A DNA stretch of 64,000 nt. Origin: Ruminococcus sp. Its GTDB lineage: Bacteria; Bacillota; Clostridia; Lachnospirales; Lachnospiraceae. The translations under genes were made by a program, and so were the position numbers. Shown here piece after piece: positions 53,771 to 63,274 of the stretch. Location of the stretch: positions 1-64,000 of the forward strand of contig JAHHTL010000007.1 in assembly GCA_020024635.1 (NCBI GenBank). The letters run 5' to 3'. The notes beneath the pieces are model-generated. The model saw only the letters and a program-made list of their open reading frames with translations, searched no databases and had not been told where the DNA came from. Every line of letters starts with the position of its first letter. The first letter of the stretch is position 1.

Positions 53771-54789
53771 AAAGTAACTCCTTTATCTCCTGCTTCGATT
53801 CGGCCTACAATATATGGCTGCTCTCCTGCATCTTTGATTGCCTGAAGCGTTTTTTCTACCTCTTCTGGTCTAACTGCAAGAATCATCCCAAGTCCCATAT
53901 TAAAGGTATTATACATCATCTGTTCCTCAATTTTTCCTTCTTCTTGAAGCATTGCAAAAACAGGTGGAATTGGATAACTATCCTTTTCAACAACTGCATG
54001 TGTTCCTTCTTTTAACATACGAGGAACGTTTTCGTAGAATCCGCCTCCTGTAATATGGCTGCATGCCTTTACTGTAACGCCTGCTTCTTTTATACTACGA
54101 AGTGCTTTTACATAGATTTTTGTTGGAGCAAGAAGCGCTTCTCCTAACGTGCAACCAAGCCTTTCATGATAAGTCTCTAGCACTTCTTTCTCCATCTTGA
54201 ATACCTTTCTTACAAGAGAGAATCCATTACTATGTACCCCTGATGATGCCATACCGATAAGAATATCTCCAGCTTCAAGATCCTTCCCTGTGATCAGATC
54301 TTTCTCATCTACGATTCCCACAGCAAAGCCTGCAAGGTCATATTCGTCTTCTGGATAAAATCCTGGCATTTCCGCAGTTTCTCCACCAATCAGCGCTGCA
54401 TCTGATTGTTTACATCCATCTGCAACTCCACTTACGATTGTAGCAATCTTTTCTGGAACATTCTTTCCACATGCAATGTAATCGAGGAAAAATAAAGGCT
54501 CTCCACCTGCACATGCAATGTCATTTACACACATTGCAACACAATCTATCCCAATCGTATCATGTTTATCAAGAAGAAAAGCTAGTTTTAATTTTGTACC
54601 AACTCCATCTGTGCCTGATACGAGTGTTGGTTTTTCCATATTTTTGAATTTTTCTAAAGAAAATGCTCCTGAAAATCCTCCAATATTGGTAAGAACTTCT
54701 GGTCTCATTGTCTCCATAACATGCTTCTTCATAAGTTCTACTGATCTGTAACCTGCTTCAATATCTACACCTGCGTTTTTATAATCCAT
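53764..54789 (-). CDS. purM: phosphoribosylformylglycinamidine cyclo-ligase (AIR synthetase)
   Basis: 341 aa. It begins [13 protein letters not shown] and contains [40 protein letters not shown] and the [12 protein letters not shown] motif, all typical of PurM. It uses ATP to close the imidazole ring. Coupled by overlap to purN; 59 bp downstream of purE. Confidence 0.96.
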   Translation of the reverse strand: MDYKNAGVDIEAGYRSVELMKKHVMETMRPEVLTNIGGFSGAFSLEKFKNMEKPTLVSGTDGVGTKLKLAFLLDKHDTIGIDCVAMCVNDIACAGGEPLFFLDYIACGKNVPEKIATIVSGVADGCKQSDAALIGGETAEMPGFYPEDEYDLAGFAVGIVDEKDLITGKDLEAGDILIGMASSGVHSNGFSLVRKVFKMEKEVLETYHERLGCTLGEALLAPTKIYVKALRSIKEAGVTVKACSHITGGGFYENVPRMLKEGTHAVVEKDSYPIPPVFAMLQEEGKIEEQMMYNTFNMGLGMILAVRPEEVEKTLQAIKDAGEQPYIVGRIEAGDKGVTLC

Positions 54790-54848
54790 GATTTTATCTC
54801 CTTATCTGTCTGACACTATTTCTATCCGATTTCGTAGTTTAAACTTTT

Positions 54849-55361
54849 TTACTTTGAAGCCATATATGCCTCATATCCAAGTTTATCGAGTTTATCTGCT
54901 TTCTTCTGCACAGTTTCCTTCATTTCTTTTGAATACTGTTGCAGTTTTTCTAATAGTTCCATATCAGATACTGCAAGAATTTTTGCTGCTAAAATACCCG
55001 CATTCATTCCACCATCAATCGCAACTGTAGCAACTGGAATTCCTGGTGGCATCTGGACAATAGAGAACAGTGCATCTTGTCCATCTAAATTGCTTCCTGA
55101 AATCGGTACTCCGATAACTGGGATCGGTACTAATGCTGCGCACATTCCCGGAAGATGCGCTGCCATCCCTGCTCCTGCAATAATCACCTTTACTCCATCT
55201 CTTTGCGCACTCTTTGCCCAATCGAAAAATACATCTGGCTCTCTGTGTGCTGAGATGATTGTCATTTCATATTCTATACCAAATTTCTCCAGTATAGTTG
55301 CTGCCTTACTCATTACTTTAAGGTCTGAGTCACTTCCCATTACAATTCTTACTTGTGGCAT
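54849..55361 (-). CDS. purE: 5-(carboxyamino)imidazole ribonucleotide mutase
   Basis: 170 aa. Class I PurE signature GSDSDLKVMSKAA at the N-terminus, SAHREPD and AGAGMAAHLPGM with the GVPI segment. It converts N5-CAIR to CAIR; no purK is in the window. It lies 26 bp after the aminopeptidase gene, leaving no room for a purine or PRPP riboswitch. Confidence 0.95.
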   Translation of the reverse strand: MPQVRIVMGSDSDLKVMSKAATILEKFGIEYEMTIISAHREPDVFFDWAKSAQRDGVKVIIAGAGMAAHLPGMCAALVPIPVIGVPISGSNLDGQDALFSIVQMPPGIPVATVAIDGGMNAGILAAKILAVSDMELLEKLQQYSKEMKETVQKKADKLDKLGYEAYMASK

Positions 55362-55387
55362 AATATACCGCCTTTCTTATTGGATTA

Positions 55388-57466
55388 TCAGTCGTGATCG
55401 AAAGCGTTATTGAGCACCTCTGTGCCCTCTAAAACAAATCTTCCATCTCTTAACAGTATAAGCTTATTCCCCTGTTTTGTCACTACACTTATTTCTTCTA
55501 ACTCTTCATAAGGTATGGTTATATCTGTGTGACATTGTACATATGCTTTCGTAATATCCTCCTTGCGAAGAATGGAAACAGAATTGTCTTTTGCGACAAT
55601 TTCTTTTCCGTTTGGGTTATAAACTTTCACATCCTCACTCCAACTATAACAAGTGTCTCCGACAGCAAAATGAGGTCCCATTTTTTCAGCAATAAGAATT
55701 GGCATTTTATCTTCTATTCCATATTTTTTTGCAGTCACATACGCAGTTGTATTGGTGCCTATGGCAAACTCTCCAAGGGGAAGCGTTTCATGGTTAAACA
55801 GGATATTATCGGAAATATACTTTTTCCCCTCTTCTTCTGTTTCAAAATTAGTACAGCTATAATCCTTGATCATTCCATCTTTGAAAGTAATTTCTAAATT
55901 TTCATATTGTAAGCCGTCTAGGTATACCTTTGACACATGCAGCACACCATTGGTTCCTTCCAATACTGGACTTGTAAACACTTCTCCCACAGGAATATTT
56001 ACATCTGCCACACAATTTTCAAAAATGGTTTCTTTTTCCGGATTGTTTAAATGAAAAAGTTTTACTTTGATATCTGTTTTATTTTTTCCTTTTCCCAGAA
56101 CTTTCACATATTCCCCTTGATCTAGCGCGTCGATCAAGGTCTGTTGTACCTGCTCATATACGTTTGCATCTAGCGTATTGATCTTGATCACTTCATCAAA
56201 AATTTCTGGGTATTTTTCTCCAATTTCAGGAACGGGATAGGCAATAATTGTGAAACTCCGCTCTTCGCCTTTCATATACTGATTGACCAGCTGACTGGAT
56301 CTACTGTCAAAAGAAAGTGAAAGTTGTTTCATGCTATCCGTATACGTATAAGCTGAAGGATTTGTTTCTGGCGAAAATGGTAGTTCTCCAAACACTTCTA
56401 TCAGTGCTGGCCCTGCAAACTTCGCAGCCATCTCCTTATTTCTCTCATACACATTTTTCATAACTTCTAACTTACGTTCCATATAATTTTTATCCATAAA
56501 CAATGCCTGATCTGAACGATGATCATACTCATATTGTTTATTCGCAATTCCACCATAGTAACCAATTTTCATATGCTCTTTTTTCGTGATCACACTAGAA
56601 GCTGCCCTATAAATTGCTGGTTTTAATCCCATCTTTTCAAAATTTCGGATTGCAAGACGCACGATTTTCTCAAATCCAAGACTATATCTTATATTAACAA
56701 CTGCTTTTTTAGATAAATCTTTGCCTGTATTTACAAATCCAATTCGAAATCCTTCTGTATATACGTCTGCCATCTTTTGTAAGGTTTCCTCGGAAAGACT
56801 TCTCAAATGCCTTGCCGTTCCAAGTTCATTTTCCGTAATGTATTCCCCAAAACGATAAAGATACCTGTCATCCTCAAGATTTGCTTCCATAATAATTTCT
56901 GTTGCAAAAGATGCTTCCGGTAGAATCTGTTCTTCCACACGATCTGCCAAAAAAACATCACAATAATCGCTTGCGTACCAGTAAATAATCTGTCTTAGTT
57001 CCTGTTCTTTTGGAACCGGTTCTTCTTCAAAACAATTGTAGACTTCAATGAACAATTCCCCAAGGATGGTAAGATAATCCATTCTGTTTTCAAACGCATA
57101 CGCAATGGCACTTCGCATTTCTGCATACAAAAAACTGAGGATTTTCCCAATCTCTTCTCCTAGCATTTCTTCTGCATATTTCGGATTTGCATAACTTACT
57201 TCGTACTGCGCCCCTACAATATCATGATACAATTCTTCATTGACCTTTTGCTGTTCCAACAGACTTTTTTCTTGCCATTCTCCCATTTCTATTTGGGTTC
57301 TAATTTCCTCTAATTTTCCCAAAAAAGACGAAACCATTTGAAAATAAGGCTGGTATCTTTTCTCTACCGTCTCTTCCTTTTGAATATTTCTAATTCGTTC
57401 AAATGTCAATTCATGTCTTTCTTTGTAATACTCATTTTGCTGTTTTATATATTCCCTTCTTATCAT
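55388..57466 (-). CDS. M29-type (AmpS/PepS-like) metalloaminopeptidase with large N-terminal extension
   Basis: 692 aa, against about 370-420 for M29 enzymes. The C-terminal half (about 300-692) has the family blocks GEVFTSPVLEGTNG, LGEFAIGTN, EKMGPHFAVGD and CHTDITIPYEE. Their putative metal ligands are E495, E566, E594, H599, H646 and D648, in the order and near the spacing of M29 enzymes. The N-terminal 300 residues are mostly helical and acidic, and I do not recognise a family. The ATG overlaps the DUF6142 stop, with AGGAGG upstream. Sited between pyrimidine and purine genes, it may supply amino acids, but that is a guess. Confidence 0.75.
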   Translation of the reverse strand: MIRREYIKQQNEYYKERHELTFERIRNIQKEETVEKRYQPYFQMVSSFLGKLEEIRTQIEMGEWQEKSLLEQQKVNEELYHDIVGAQYEVSYANPKYAEEMLGEEIGKILSFLYAEMRSAIAYAFENRMDYLTILGELFIEVYNCFEEEPVPKEQELRQIIYWYASDYCDVFLADRVEEQILPEASFATEIIMEANLEDDRYLYRFGEYITENELGTARHLRSLSEETLQKMADVYTEGFRIGFVNTGKDLSKKAVVNIRYSLGFEKIVRLAIRNFEKMGLKPAIYRAASSVITKKEHMKIGYYGGIANKQYEYDHRSDQALFMDKNYMERKLEVMKNVYERNKEMAAKFAGPALIEVFGELPFSPETNPSAYTYTDSMKQLSLSFDSRSSQLVNQYMKGEERSFTIIAYPVPEIGEKYPEIFDEVIKINTLDANVYEQVQQTLIDALDQGEYVKVLGKGKNKTDIKVKLFHLNNPEKETIFENCVADVNIPVGEVFTSPVLEGTNGVLHVSKVYLDGLQYENLEITFKDGMIKDYSCTNFETEEEGKKYISDNILFNHETLPLGEFAIGTNTTAYVTAKKYGIEDKMPILIAEKMGPHFAVGDTCYSWSEDVKVYNPNGKEIVAKDNSVSILRKEDITKAYVQCHTDITIPYEELEEISVVTKQGNKLILLRDGRFVLEGTEVLNNAFDHD

Positions 57467-57814
57467 CTATCGAAAACCTCCTGCAAATATAAACATCAGA
57501 AGTAACAAAAGTAGGATATTCAAAATCATTCCAATCCAGCAAGTCCTGTATTTTTTCTCTCGTTCACGCCTTCCTTTTACAGAAGCATGCAAACCATATA
57601 ACGCCGTAACAAACGATGCCAGACCGATTCCTCCTACAACATTAGGCGTATTTCCTCTTAAGAAAAACGCTGTCAGAACGGACACTAAGATCATTCCAAA
57701 CGAAATACCAGCCAAAGCACAAGAGTAAACGCCCATACGGGAATGTTTCATTTGTGTGTGCCCATACTTTCTAGAATTCACTTTTTTATCCGCTTTTGTA
57801 TTATTTTTTCCCAT
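57467..57814 (-). CDS. small multi-pass membrane protein, DUF6142-like
   Basis: 115 aa with a basic N-terminal 25 residues and three predicted membrane segments (about 30-50, 57-75 and 90-112). KHSRMGVYSCALAGISFG is reminiscent of the DUF6142 family of Lachnospiraceae; function unknown. The start overlaps the VanZ gene by 14 bp and the stop adjoins the aminopeptidase start. Confidence 0.6.
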   Translation of the reverse strand: MGKNNTKADKKVNSRKYGHTQMKHSRMGVYSCALAGISFGMILVSVLTAFFLRGNTPNVVGGIGLASFVTALYGLHASVKGRREREKKYRTCWIGMILNILLLLLLMFIFAGGFR

Positions 57815-58274
57815 ATATTTGGTATCTTCTCCTTATACTGTTAAACACGAAAAATACAATTCCCCCAAATAGTCCGCCAATTGTATTTAGCACCAAGTCA
57901 TCCACATCAAAACTTCCTACCTTTGTAATAAACTGAAATATTTCCACACATAAACTAAGTCCCATACTCAGATAAATAGATCTCCACATTCTTCTGATCG
58001 AACTTGCCAGCGAAGTGAAAAATCCAAATGGAAGAAAAATCAAAATATTTCCCGCTAAATTAGTGAATACCGCGAAGATTCCTAGTTCTTCCCGGTATTC
58101 CCAAAATCTTCTTATCTCTTTAAACAAAATAATATTGTAGTGATAATCTTCCATTTTTCCAATACGACCATAGCAGTCTGAAAAGATCAGAAAATATAAA
58201 AGAAAGAACAGGTAGATGACGAACATTACTTTTCCGAAAATTCGAATCTTTTTTTTGCTTTTCTGATTCAACAT
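57801..58274 (-). CDS. VanZ-family membrane protein
   Basis: 157 aa with about four membrane segments. NLAGNILIFLPFGFF and the acidic GSFDVDDLVLNTIGGLFG near the C-terminus are the VanZ-like signatures. Such proteins have been linked to teicoplanin resistance, but most genomic copies have no known role. It lies between pyrE and the aminopeptidase and is probably co-transcribed. Confidence 0.85.
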   Translation of the reverse strand: MLNQKSKKKIRIFGKVMFVIYLFFLLYFLIFSDCYGRIGKMEDYHYNIILFKEIRRFWEYREELGIFAVFTNLAGNILIFLPFGFFTSLASSIRRMWRSIYLSMGLSLCVEIFQFITKVGSFDVDDLVLNTIGGLFGGIVFFVFNSIRRRYQIYGKK

Positions 58275-58294
58275 TAACTCCCCTATATTTTACA

Positions 58295-58444
58295 TCAAAA
58301 GATGAGTCCGTTTTTATTTTTCAAAAGACGGGCACCATTCACAATGGATAAAATTCCTGCTGTAACCCCTGCCACAATCATCACGACTCCAATTGCAATA
58401 CTCCCTGCGCCTGCATTTTTCATTGTTTTATATGCTTTTTCCAT
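58295..58444 (-). CDS. 49-aa single-pass membrane protein
   Basis: Starts at the ATG at 58444, which has a strong AGGAGG eight bases upstream; the longer in-frame reading to 58519 is unlikely as it would overlap pyrE. One hydrophobic segment (about 13-37; GSIAIGVVMIVAGVTAGILSI) with Lys-rich ends. Function unknown. It lies between pyrE (43 bp) and the VanZ gene (20 bp). Confidence 0.65.
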   Translation of the reverse strand: MEKAYKTMKNAGAGSIAIGVVMIVAGVTAGILSIVNGARLLKNKNGLIF

Positions 58445-58487
58445 ACAACATCCTCCTTTATCAGGCTGAACCTTTAACATCCACTTG

Positions 58488-59165
58488 TTATTTCGCACCG
58501 TATTGTTCATAGTATGCATCGATGGCTGCTTTTAATGTGTCATCAATTACAATTTCTCCATTACATGGTTTGTTATACAAATGCTCTGTCACTTCTTCCA
58601 TAGAAACAATGGCTGCTGTATCGAACCCGTATAATTCTTTGATTTCGTCAAGAGCGCACTTTTCGCCCCCTTTTCCGACTTCCATACGGTTTAAAGAAAC
58701 CATAAGTCCTTTCACTTCTACATCTGCCTGTGCTTTGATAATCGGAAATGTTTCTTCAATTGATTTTCCAGATGTCGTAACATCCTCGATAATCACGACT
58801 CTATCCCCATCTTTTAATTTACTTCCAAGAAGGATTCCTGTATCCCCATGATCTTTCACTTCTTTTCGGTTAGAGCAATAGCGGATTTCTTTTCCGTACA
58901 GTTCACTAATTGCCATTGTTGTCGCAACTGTGAGCGGAATCCCTTTGTATGCTGGTCCAAATAAGACATCAAAATCAAGGCCATAATTGTCATGAATCGC
59001 CTTCGCATAATACTCCCCTAATTTTCGAAGCTGCGCCCCTGTAACGTAAGCTCCTGCATTCATGAAAAATGGAGATTTTCTTCCACTTTTTAACGTAAAT
59101 TCTCCAAATTTCAAAACTTTACTTTCTACCATAAACTCAATAAACTCTTGTTTATATGCTTCCAC
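58488..59165 (-). CDS. pyrE: orotate phosphoribosyltransferase
   Basis: 225 aa. The PRPP-binding loop VVIIEDVTTSGKSIEE and the flexible-loop region KEVKDHGDTG are present, with FTLKSGRKSPFFMNAG at the N-terminus. It makes OMP from orotate and PRPP. Ends the pyr cluster; 13 bp after pyrD. Confidence 0.95.
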   Translation of the reverse strand: MEAYKQEFIEFMVESKVLKFGEFTLKSGRKSPFFMNAGAYVTGAQLRKLGEYYAKAIHDNYGLDFDVLFGPAYKGIPLTVATTMAISELYGKEIRYCSNRKEVKDHGDTGILLGSKLKDGDRVVIIEDVTTSGKSIEETFPIIKAQADVEVKGLMVSLNRMEVGKGGEKCALDEIKELYGFDTAAIVSMEEVTEHLYNKPCNGEIVIDDTLKAAIDAYYEQYGAK

Positions 59166-59178
59166 GTCTGTCTCCTCC

Positions 59179-60081
59179 TTATTTTACAATTCCTACCATA
59201 TCGGAAAGATTTTCAAAATGATATTTTTCCATGTATTTTTCAATTCCCTCTACAACTTCTACCGTTGTTGTTGGATGAAAGAAATTTGCGGTTCCAATGG
59301 AAACTGCTGATGCACCTGCGAGAATAAATTCGATCGCATCTTCCGCAGATGCAATTCCACCCATTCCAATAATTGGAACGCTTACTGCATTTGCCACTTG
59401 ATAAACCATACGTACTGCAATTGGTTTTACTGCAGGACCTGACATGCCACCTGTTTTGTTTGCCAAAGCAAAGGCTTGCCTATGAATATCAATCTTCATT
59501 CCCGTTAAAGTATTGATCAAGGACAAGACATCTGCTCCCCCTGCTTCTGCAGCTTTTGCTGTCTCTGTAATGTCGGTAACATTTGGACTTAATTTCATGA
59601 TGATCGGTTGCCTTGCATGTTTTTTTACTTCTTTCGTGATTGCTTCCACTGCTTTTGGATTTTGTCCGAAGGCAATTCCACCCTCTTTTACATTTGGACA
59701 GGAAATATTAATTTCCAAAAGATCTACCGGTTCCTCTGCAAGCCGCTCTACAACTTCTAAATACTCCTCTGTAGAATGTCCACATACATTCACAATGATT
59801 TTGGTATCATATTTCTTTAAGAAAGGAATGTCCCTTTGACAAAATACATCAATTCCCGGGTTTTGAAGTCCAATGGCGTTTAACATTCCACTGCTTGTCT
59901 CTGCAATTCGTGGAGTTGGGTTCCCTGGCCATGGAACATTTGCGACCCCTTTTGTCACAACTGCTCCTAAACGATTCAAATCTACAAATTCACTATATTC
60001 CTGTCCGGATCCAAAAGTTCCGGATGCTGTCATGACCGGATTTTTTAGTTCTACCCCGGCAAGATTCACTGTTGTATTCAT
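59179..60081 (-). CDS. pyrD: dihydroorotate dehydrogenase, class 1B catalytic subunit
   Basis: 300 aa from the ATG at 60081 (GGAGG upstream). FMN-binding TIM barrel with TASGTFGSG, EINISCPNVKEGG carrying the catalytic Cys, and GMGGIASAEDA. It works with PyrK, whose stop overlaps its start by one base (TAATG), to pass electrons to NAD+. Confidence 0.95.
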   Translation of the reverse strand: MNTTVNLAGVELKNPVMTASGTFGSGQEYSEFVDLNRLGAVVTKGVANVPWPGNPTPRIAETSSGMLNAIGLQNPGIDVFCQRDIPFLKKYDTKIIVNVCGHSTEEYLEVVERLAEEPVDLLEINISCPNVKEGGIAFGQNPKAVEAITKEVKKHARQPIIMKLSPNVTDITETAKAAEAGGADVLSLINTLTGMKIDIHRQAFALANKTGGMSGPAVKPIAVRMVYQVANAVSVPIIGMGGIASAEDAIEFILAGASAVSIGTANFFHPTTTVEVVEGIEKYMEKYHFENLSDMVGIVK

Positions 60082-60866
60082 TAAATCTCCACCTCCGTTG
60101 ATAAAAATACAGGTCCGTCTTTGCAAACTCTTTTGTTATGTACATGACTGTGCTCATCCATCTGTCTACTCTTAACAACACATCCAAGACAGGCGCCTAC
60201 TGCACATGCCATTCGCTCTTCCAAAGATACATAACATACAATGCCCTTTTCCTCTGCGTAATTTGCAATTGCCCGAAGCATAGGGGTTGGTCCACATGCG
60301 TAGATAATTTCTGCATCCAAATGCTTTTCACGAATTGCATCCATAACATTTCCTTTTGTTCCTACACTTCCATCTTCTGTTGCAATGTGAAGGTCTCCCT
60401 CTGTTTCAAACTGTTCGGTAAGAAACAGATCCGAGTTTCGGTATCCCATAACAAGAAGATTTTCCCCGTCCAGTTGTTTTGCCAGTTCTAACATTGGCGG
60501 AACTCCAATCCCACCGCCGATCAGCATTGCTTTCTTTCCTTTTGCACACTCCATCGGAAATCCATTTCCAAGAGGTCCTAAAATATCAATCTCTTCCCCT
60601 GCCGTTACACGTGAAAACTGCTCGGTTCCTGTTTTTTCCCCTGTTACACGGTAAACAATACGAACCGCTTGCTTGTCTTTGTCAATTTCGCAAAGACTGA
60701 TTGGACGTGGAAGCAATTTGCTTCCATCTTTTGTATAGACGGATATAAACTGCCCTGGCACTGCCATATTTGCCACACGCTCTGATGTAATCCACATACT
60801 ATAGATATTTTCTGCGATACATTCTTGCGAAAGTACCCTTGCAGTTTCTTTTTGTCTTTGAGCCAT
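60081..60866 (-). CDS. pyrK: dihydroorotate dehydrogenase electron-transfer subunit
   Basis: 261 aa. FAD-binding RPISLCEID, NAD-binding GGGIGVPPMLEL, and a C-terminal 2Fe-2S cysteine cluster (RMACAVGACLGCVVK and a later Cys). It links PyrD to NAD+. Confidence 0.94.
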   Translation of the reverse strand: MAQRQKETARVLSQECIAENIYSMWITSERVANMAVPGQFISVYTKDGSKLLPRPISLCEIDKDKQAVRIVYRVTGEKTGTEQFSRVTAGEEIDILGPLGNGFPMECAKGKKAMLIGGGIGVPPMLELAKQLDGENLLVMGYRNSDLFLTEQFETEGDLHIATEDGSVGTKGNVMDAIREKHLDAEIIYACGPTPMLRAIANYAEEKGIVCYVSLEERMACAVGACLGCVVKSRQMDEHSHVHNKRVCKDGPVFLSTEVEI

Positions 60867-60896
60867 TTTAATTTTCTCCTTATATTTTTTCCCGAT

Positions 60897-61823
60897 CTAT
60901 CTGTTTTTCAACGCTCCTTGGATATCAGCAATCATATCTTTTACCGCTGCTCTTGAAGCATCTCCGAAGTTTTCTGGTCCAAATGTTGCATAAGCTTCCT
61001 GTTTGTATGCCGCAATGATTCCTCTTGAAGAATTCACAATCGCACCAAGTCCATCTTCTTTAAAGAAATGCACGAGATCTTTTCCTTTTCCTCCTTGTGC
61101 TCCGTATCCTGGAACAAGGATAAATGCCTTTGGCATCACTTTTCTTAATACTTTTCCCATCTCTGGATAAGTTGCGCCTACTACTGCTCCAATGTAGCTA
61201 TACTCATCCCCCATACAATCTTCTCCCCACTTTGCAACTTTCTCTCCTACAAGTTCGTAAAGTGGTTTTCCATCAATCAATTGGTCCTGAAATTCTCCAC
61301 TTGATGGATTTGAAGTTTTCACAAGAACAAACAACCCTTTCTTTTCCTCTTTACATACATCAATAAATGGGTTAACGCCATCTGAACCAAGATATGGATT
61401 TACTGTCACAAAATCTTCATCAAATGGAGCATACTCCCTACTTCCTACTTTTACCTTTCCAAGGTGTCCGATGGCATATGCTGAAGAGGTGGAACCAATA
61501 TCTCCTCTTTTAATATCTCCAATAACCACCAGTCCTTTATCTTTACAATAGTCAACAGTTTTCTTAAAAACAAGAAGTCCCGGAACGCCAAATTGCTCAT
61601 ACATCGCAATCTGTGGTTTTACAGCTGGAATAAGGTCATATGTTTTGTCGATGATTTCTTTATTAAACTGCCAGATTGCCTCTGCTGCTCCTTCTAGTGT
61701 TTCCCCAAATTTCTCATATGCTGCTGTTTTAATGTGCTCTGGAATAAACTCAAGTTTTGGATCTAATCCTACTACAATTGGTGCTCCTGTTCTTTTGATA
61801 TTCTCTACTAACTTATTGATCAT
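60897..61823 (-). CDS. pyrF: orotidine 5'-phosphate decarboxylase, type 2
   Basis: 308 aa from the ATG at 61823 (GAGGAGG upstream). The long (about 300-aa) form. FDPK-like VGLDPKLEFIP, the catalytic VIGDIKRGDIGSTS with its Asp-Lys pair, and VPGYGAQGGK. It decarboxylates OMP to UMP. A 98-bp gap to pyrC holds no clear gene or terminator. Confidence 0.95.
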   Translation of the reverse strand: MINKLVENIKRTGAPIVVGLDPKLEFIPEHIKTAAYEKFGETLEGAAEAIWQFNKEIIDKTYDLIPAVKPQIAMYEQFGVPGLLVFKKTVDYCKDKGLVVIGDIKRGDIGSTSSAYAIGHLGKVKVGSREYAPFDEDFVTVNPYLGSDGVNPFIDVCKEEKKGLFVLVKTSNPSSGEFQDQLIDGKPLYELVGEKVAKWGEDCMGDEYSYIGAVVGATYPEMGKVLRKVMPKAFILVPGYGAQGGKGKDLVHFFKEDGLGAIVNSSRGIIAAYKQEAYATFGPENFGDASRAAVKDMIADIQGALKNR

Positions 61824-61921
61824 GCTAAAATCCTCCTCTTTTCGCAAAAATCAGCCCCTTTGACCTCCCCATTTAAGAAGCTTCTTTCCATGGTTTGAAA
61901 AAGGGTCTGACTCTGTTTTCT

Positions 61922-63199
61922 TTATTTTGTATATACAATTTTCCCATCTACAATTGTGTAAATGACTTCCCCTTTTACCGGATATCCATCAAATGGGGTA
62001 TTTTTTCCTTTTGAGTAAAATGTGTTGACATCAATGTTGTATTCCTTGTTTGGATCGAAAATCACTATATCTGCAATTTTTCCTTCAGAAATGGAACCTT
62101 TGTCTTGCAATCCAAGTATTTTTGCAGGATTATAACTCATTTTTTCTGCCATCTGCATCATGGTGATTACTCCCTTTTCTACCAATTCTGTATAAGTAAG
62201 ACAAGCGGAAGTCTCCAATCCAACAATTCCAAAGGCTGATTTTTCCATCGGTACATCCTTTTCTTCTACTGCGTGTGGTGCGTGGTCTGTAGAAATAACA
62301 TCCATAATATCTTCTTTTAGTCCTGCTCGTAACGCCTCCACATCTTCTCTTGAACGAAGAGGTGGGTTCATCTTAAATCTGCCATTATTCTCTGTGATAT
62401 CCTCTTCTGATAAAATAAAGTGATGCGGACACACCTCTCCTGTCACTTTTAGTCCTTCTTCTTTTGCAAGCCTGATCATCTCCACACTGTCTTTTGTAGA
62501 GCAGTGACATAAATGAAGACGTACTCCTGTTTCTTTGGCAAGAAGAATATCTCGTGCTGTAATCACATCTTCCACAGAGTTCGTAATTCCTTTTACCCCA
62601 AGAGCCTGTGCTTTTGCTCCTGCATTCATCACACCGCCCTCTACCATAGTGATATCTTCGCAATGTGCAAATACGGAAATTCCGCTTTCTTTTGCAAGCT
62701 TCATTCCGTTTCGATATAAGGAGGCATTCATAACAGATTTTCCATCTTCACTGATTGCATGACAGCCTGCCTCTGCCATACCCGAAATATCTGCCAGTTC
62801 TTTTCCTGCTTGTCCTTTTGTAACAGCACCCACTTGAATCACATGGACTACCGATTCTTCTTTGGCTCTTTTATGAACACTTTCCACCATTTCTTTTGTG
62901 TCAATAACTGGCTTTGTATTTGGCATAGCACACACCGTCGTCACGCCCCCATGTGCTGCTGCCGCTCCTCCTGTTGCAAGTGTTTCTTTATGAGTAAGAC
63001 CTGGATCCCTTAAATGTACGTGCAGATCTATAAACCCCGGCATTACATAGCATCCCGATGCACAAATCTGCTGATCTGCCGGATCAGTTATGTCTTTTTC
63101 AACTTTTACAATACGGTCATTTTCAATCAGCACATCACACTGTCCATCAAGTCCTGTCAGGGGATCTATGACATGCCCGTCTTTAATCAGAATTTTCAT
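61922..63199 (-). CDS. pyrC: dihydroorotase, class I
   Basis: 425 aa. Metal-site motif DLHVHLRDPG, then HCED, HLCHCST, CPHHF and STDHAPH with the catalytic Asp. It cyclises carbamoyl-aspartate to dihydroorotate. First gene of the pyr cluster; carA, carB and pyrB are not in the window. AAGGAAGG precedes the ATG. Confidence 0.95.
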   Translation of the reverse strand: MKILIKDGHVIDPLTGLDGQCDVLIENDRIVKVEKDITDPADQQICASGCYVMPGFIDLHVHLRDPGLTHKETLATGGAAAAHGGVTTVCAMPNTKPVIDTKEMVESVHKRAKEESVVHVIQVGAVTKGQAGKELADISGMAEAGCHAISEDGKSVMNASLYRNGMKLAKESGISVFAHCEDITMVEGGVMNAGAKAQALGVKGITNSVEDVITARDILLAKETGVRLHLCHCSTKDSVEMIRLAKEEGLKVTGEVCPHHFILSEEDITENNGRFKMNPPLRSREDVEALRAGLKEDIMDVISTDHAPHAVEEKDVPMEKSAFGIVGLETSACLTYTELVEKGVITMMQMAEKMSYNPAKILGLQDKGSISEGKIADIVIFDPNKEYNIDVNTFYSKGKNTPFDGYPVKGEVIYTIVDGKIVYTK

Positions 63200-63237
63200 G
63201 TTTTATATCCTTCCTTTGAAGATTTACATATATATTC

Positions 63238-63267
63238 ATAATAACACAACATCCCCTTGCAATACAA
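63238..63267 (-). promoter_or_regulatory. possible pyrC promoter
   Basis: -35 TTGTAT (63262-63267), 18-bp spacer, -10 TATTAT (63238-63243) on the minus strand. The leader would be about 30 nt, too short for a PyrR attenuator. Confidence 0.4.
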
Positions 63268-63274
63268 TGAAATA

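Noticed and set aside
61824..61921. Gap between pyrF and pyrC examined for a terminator or small gene
   Set aside because: Only a short AGAAGCTTCT palindrome and no T-run or convincing start site were seen.
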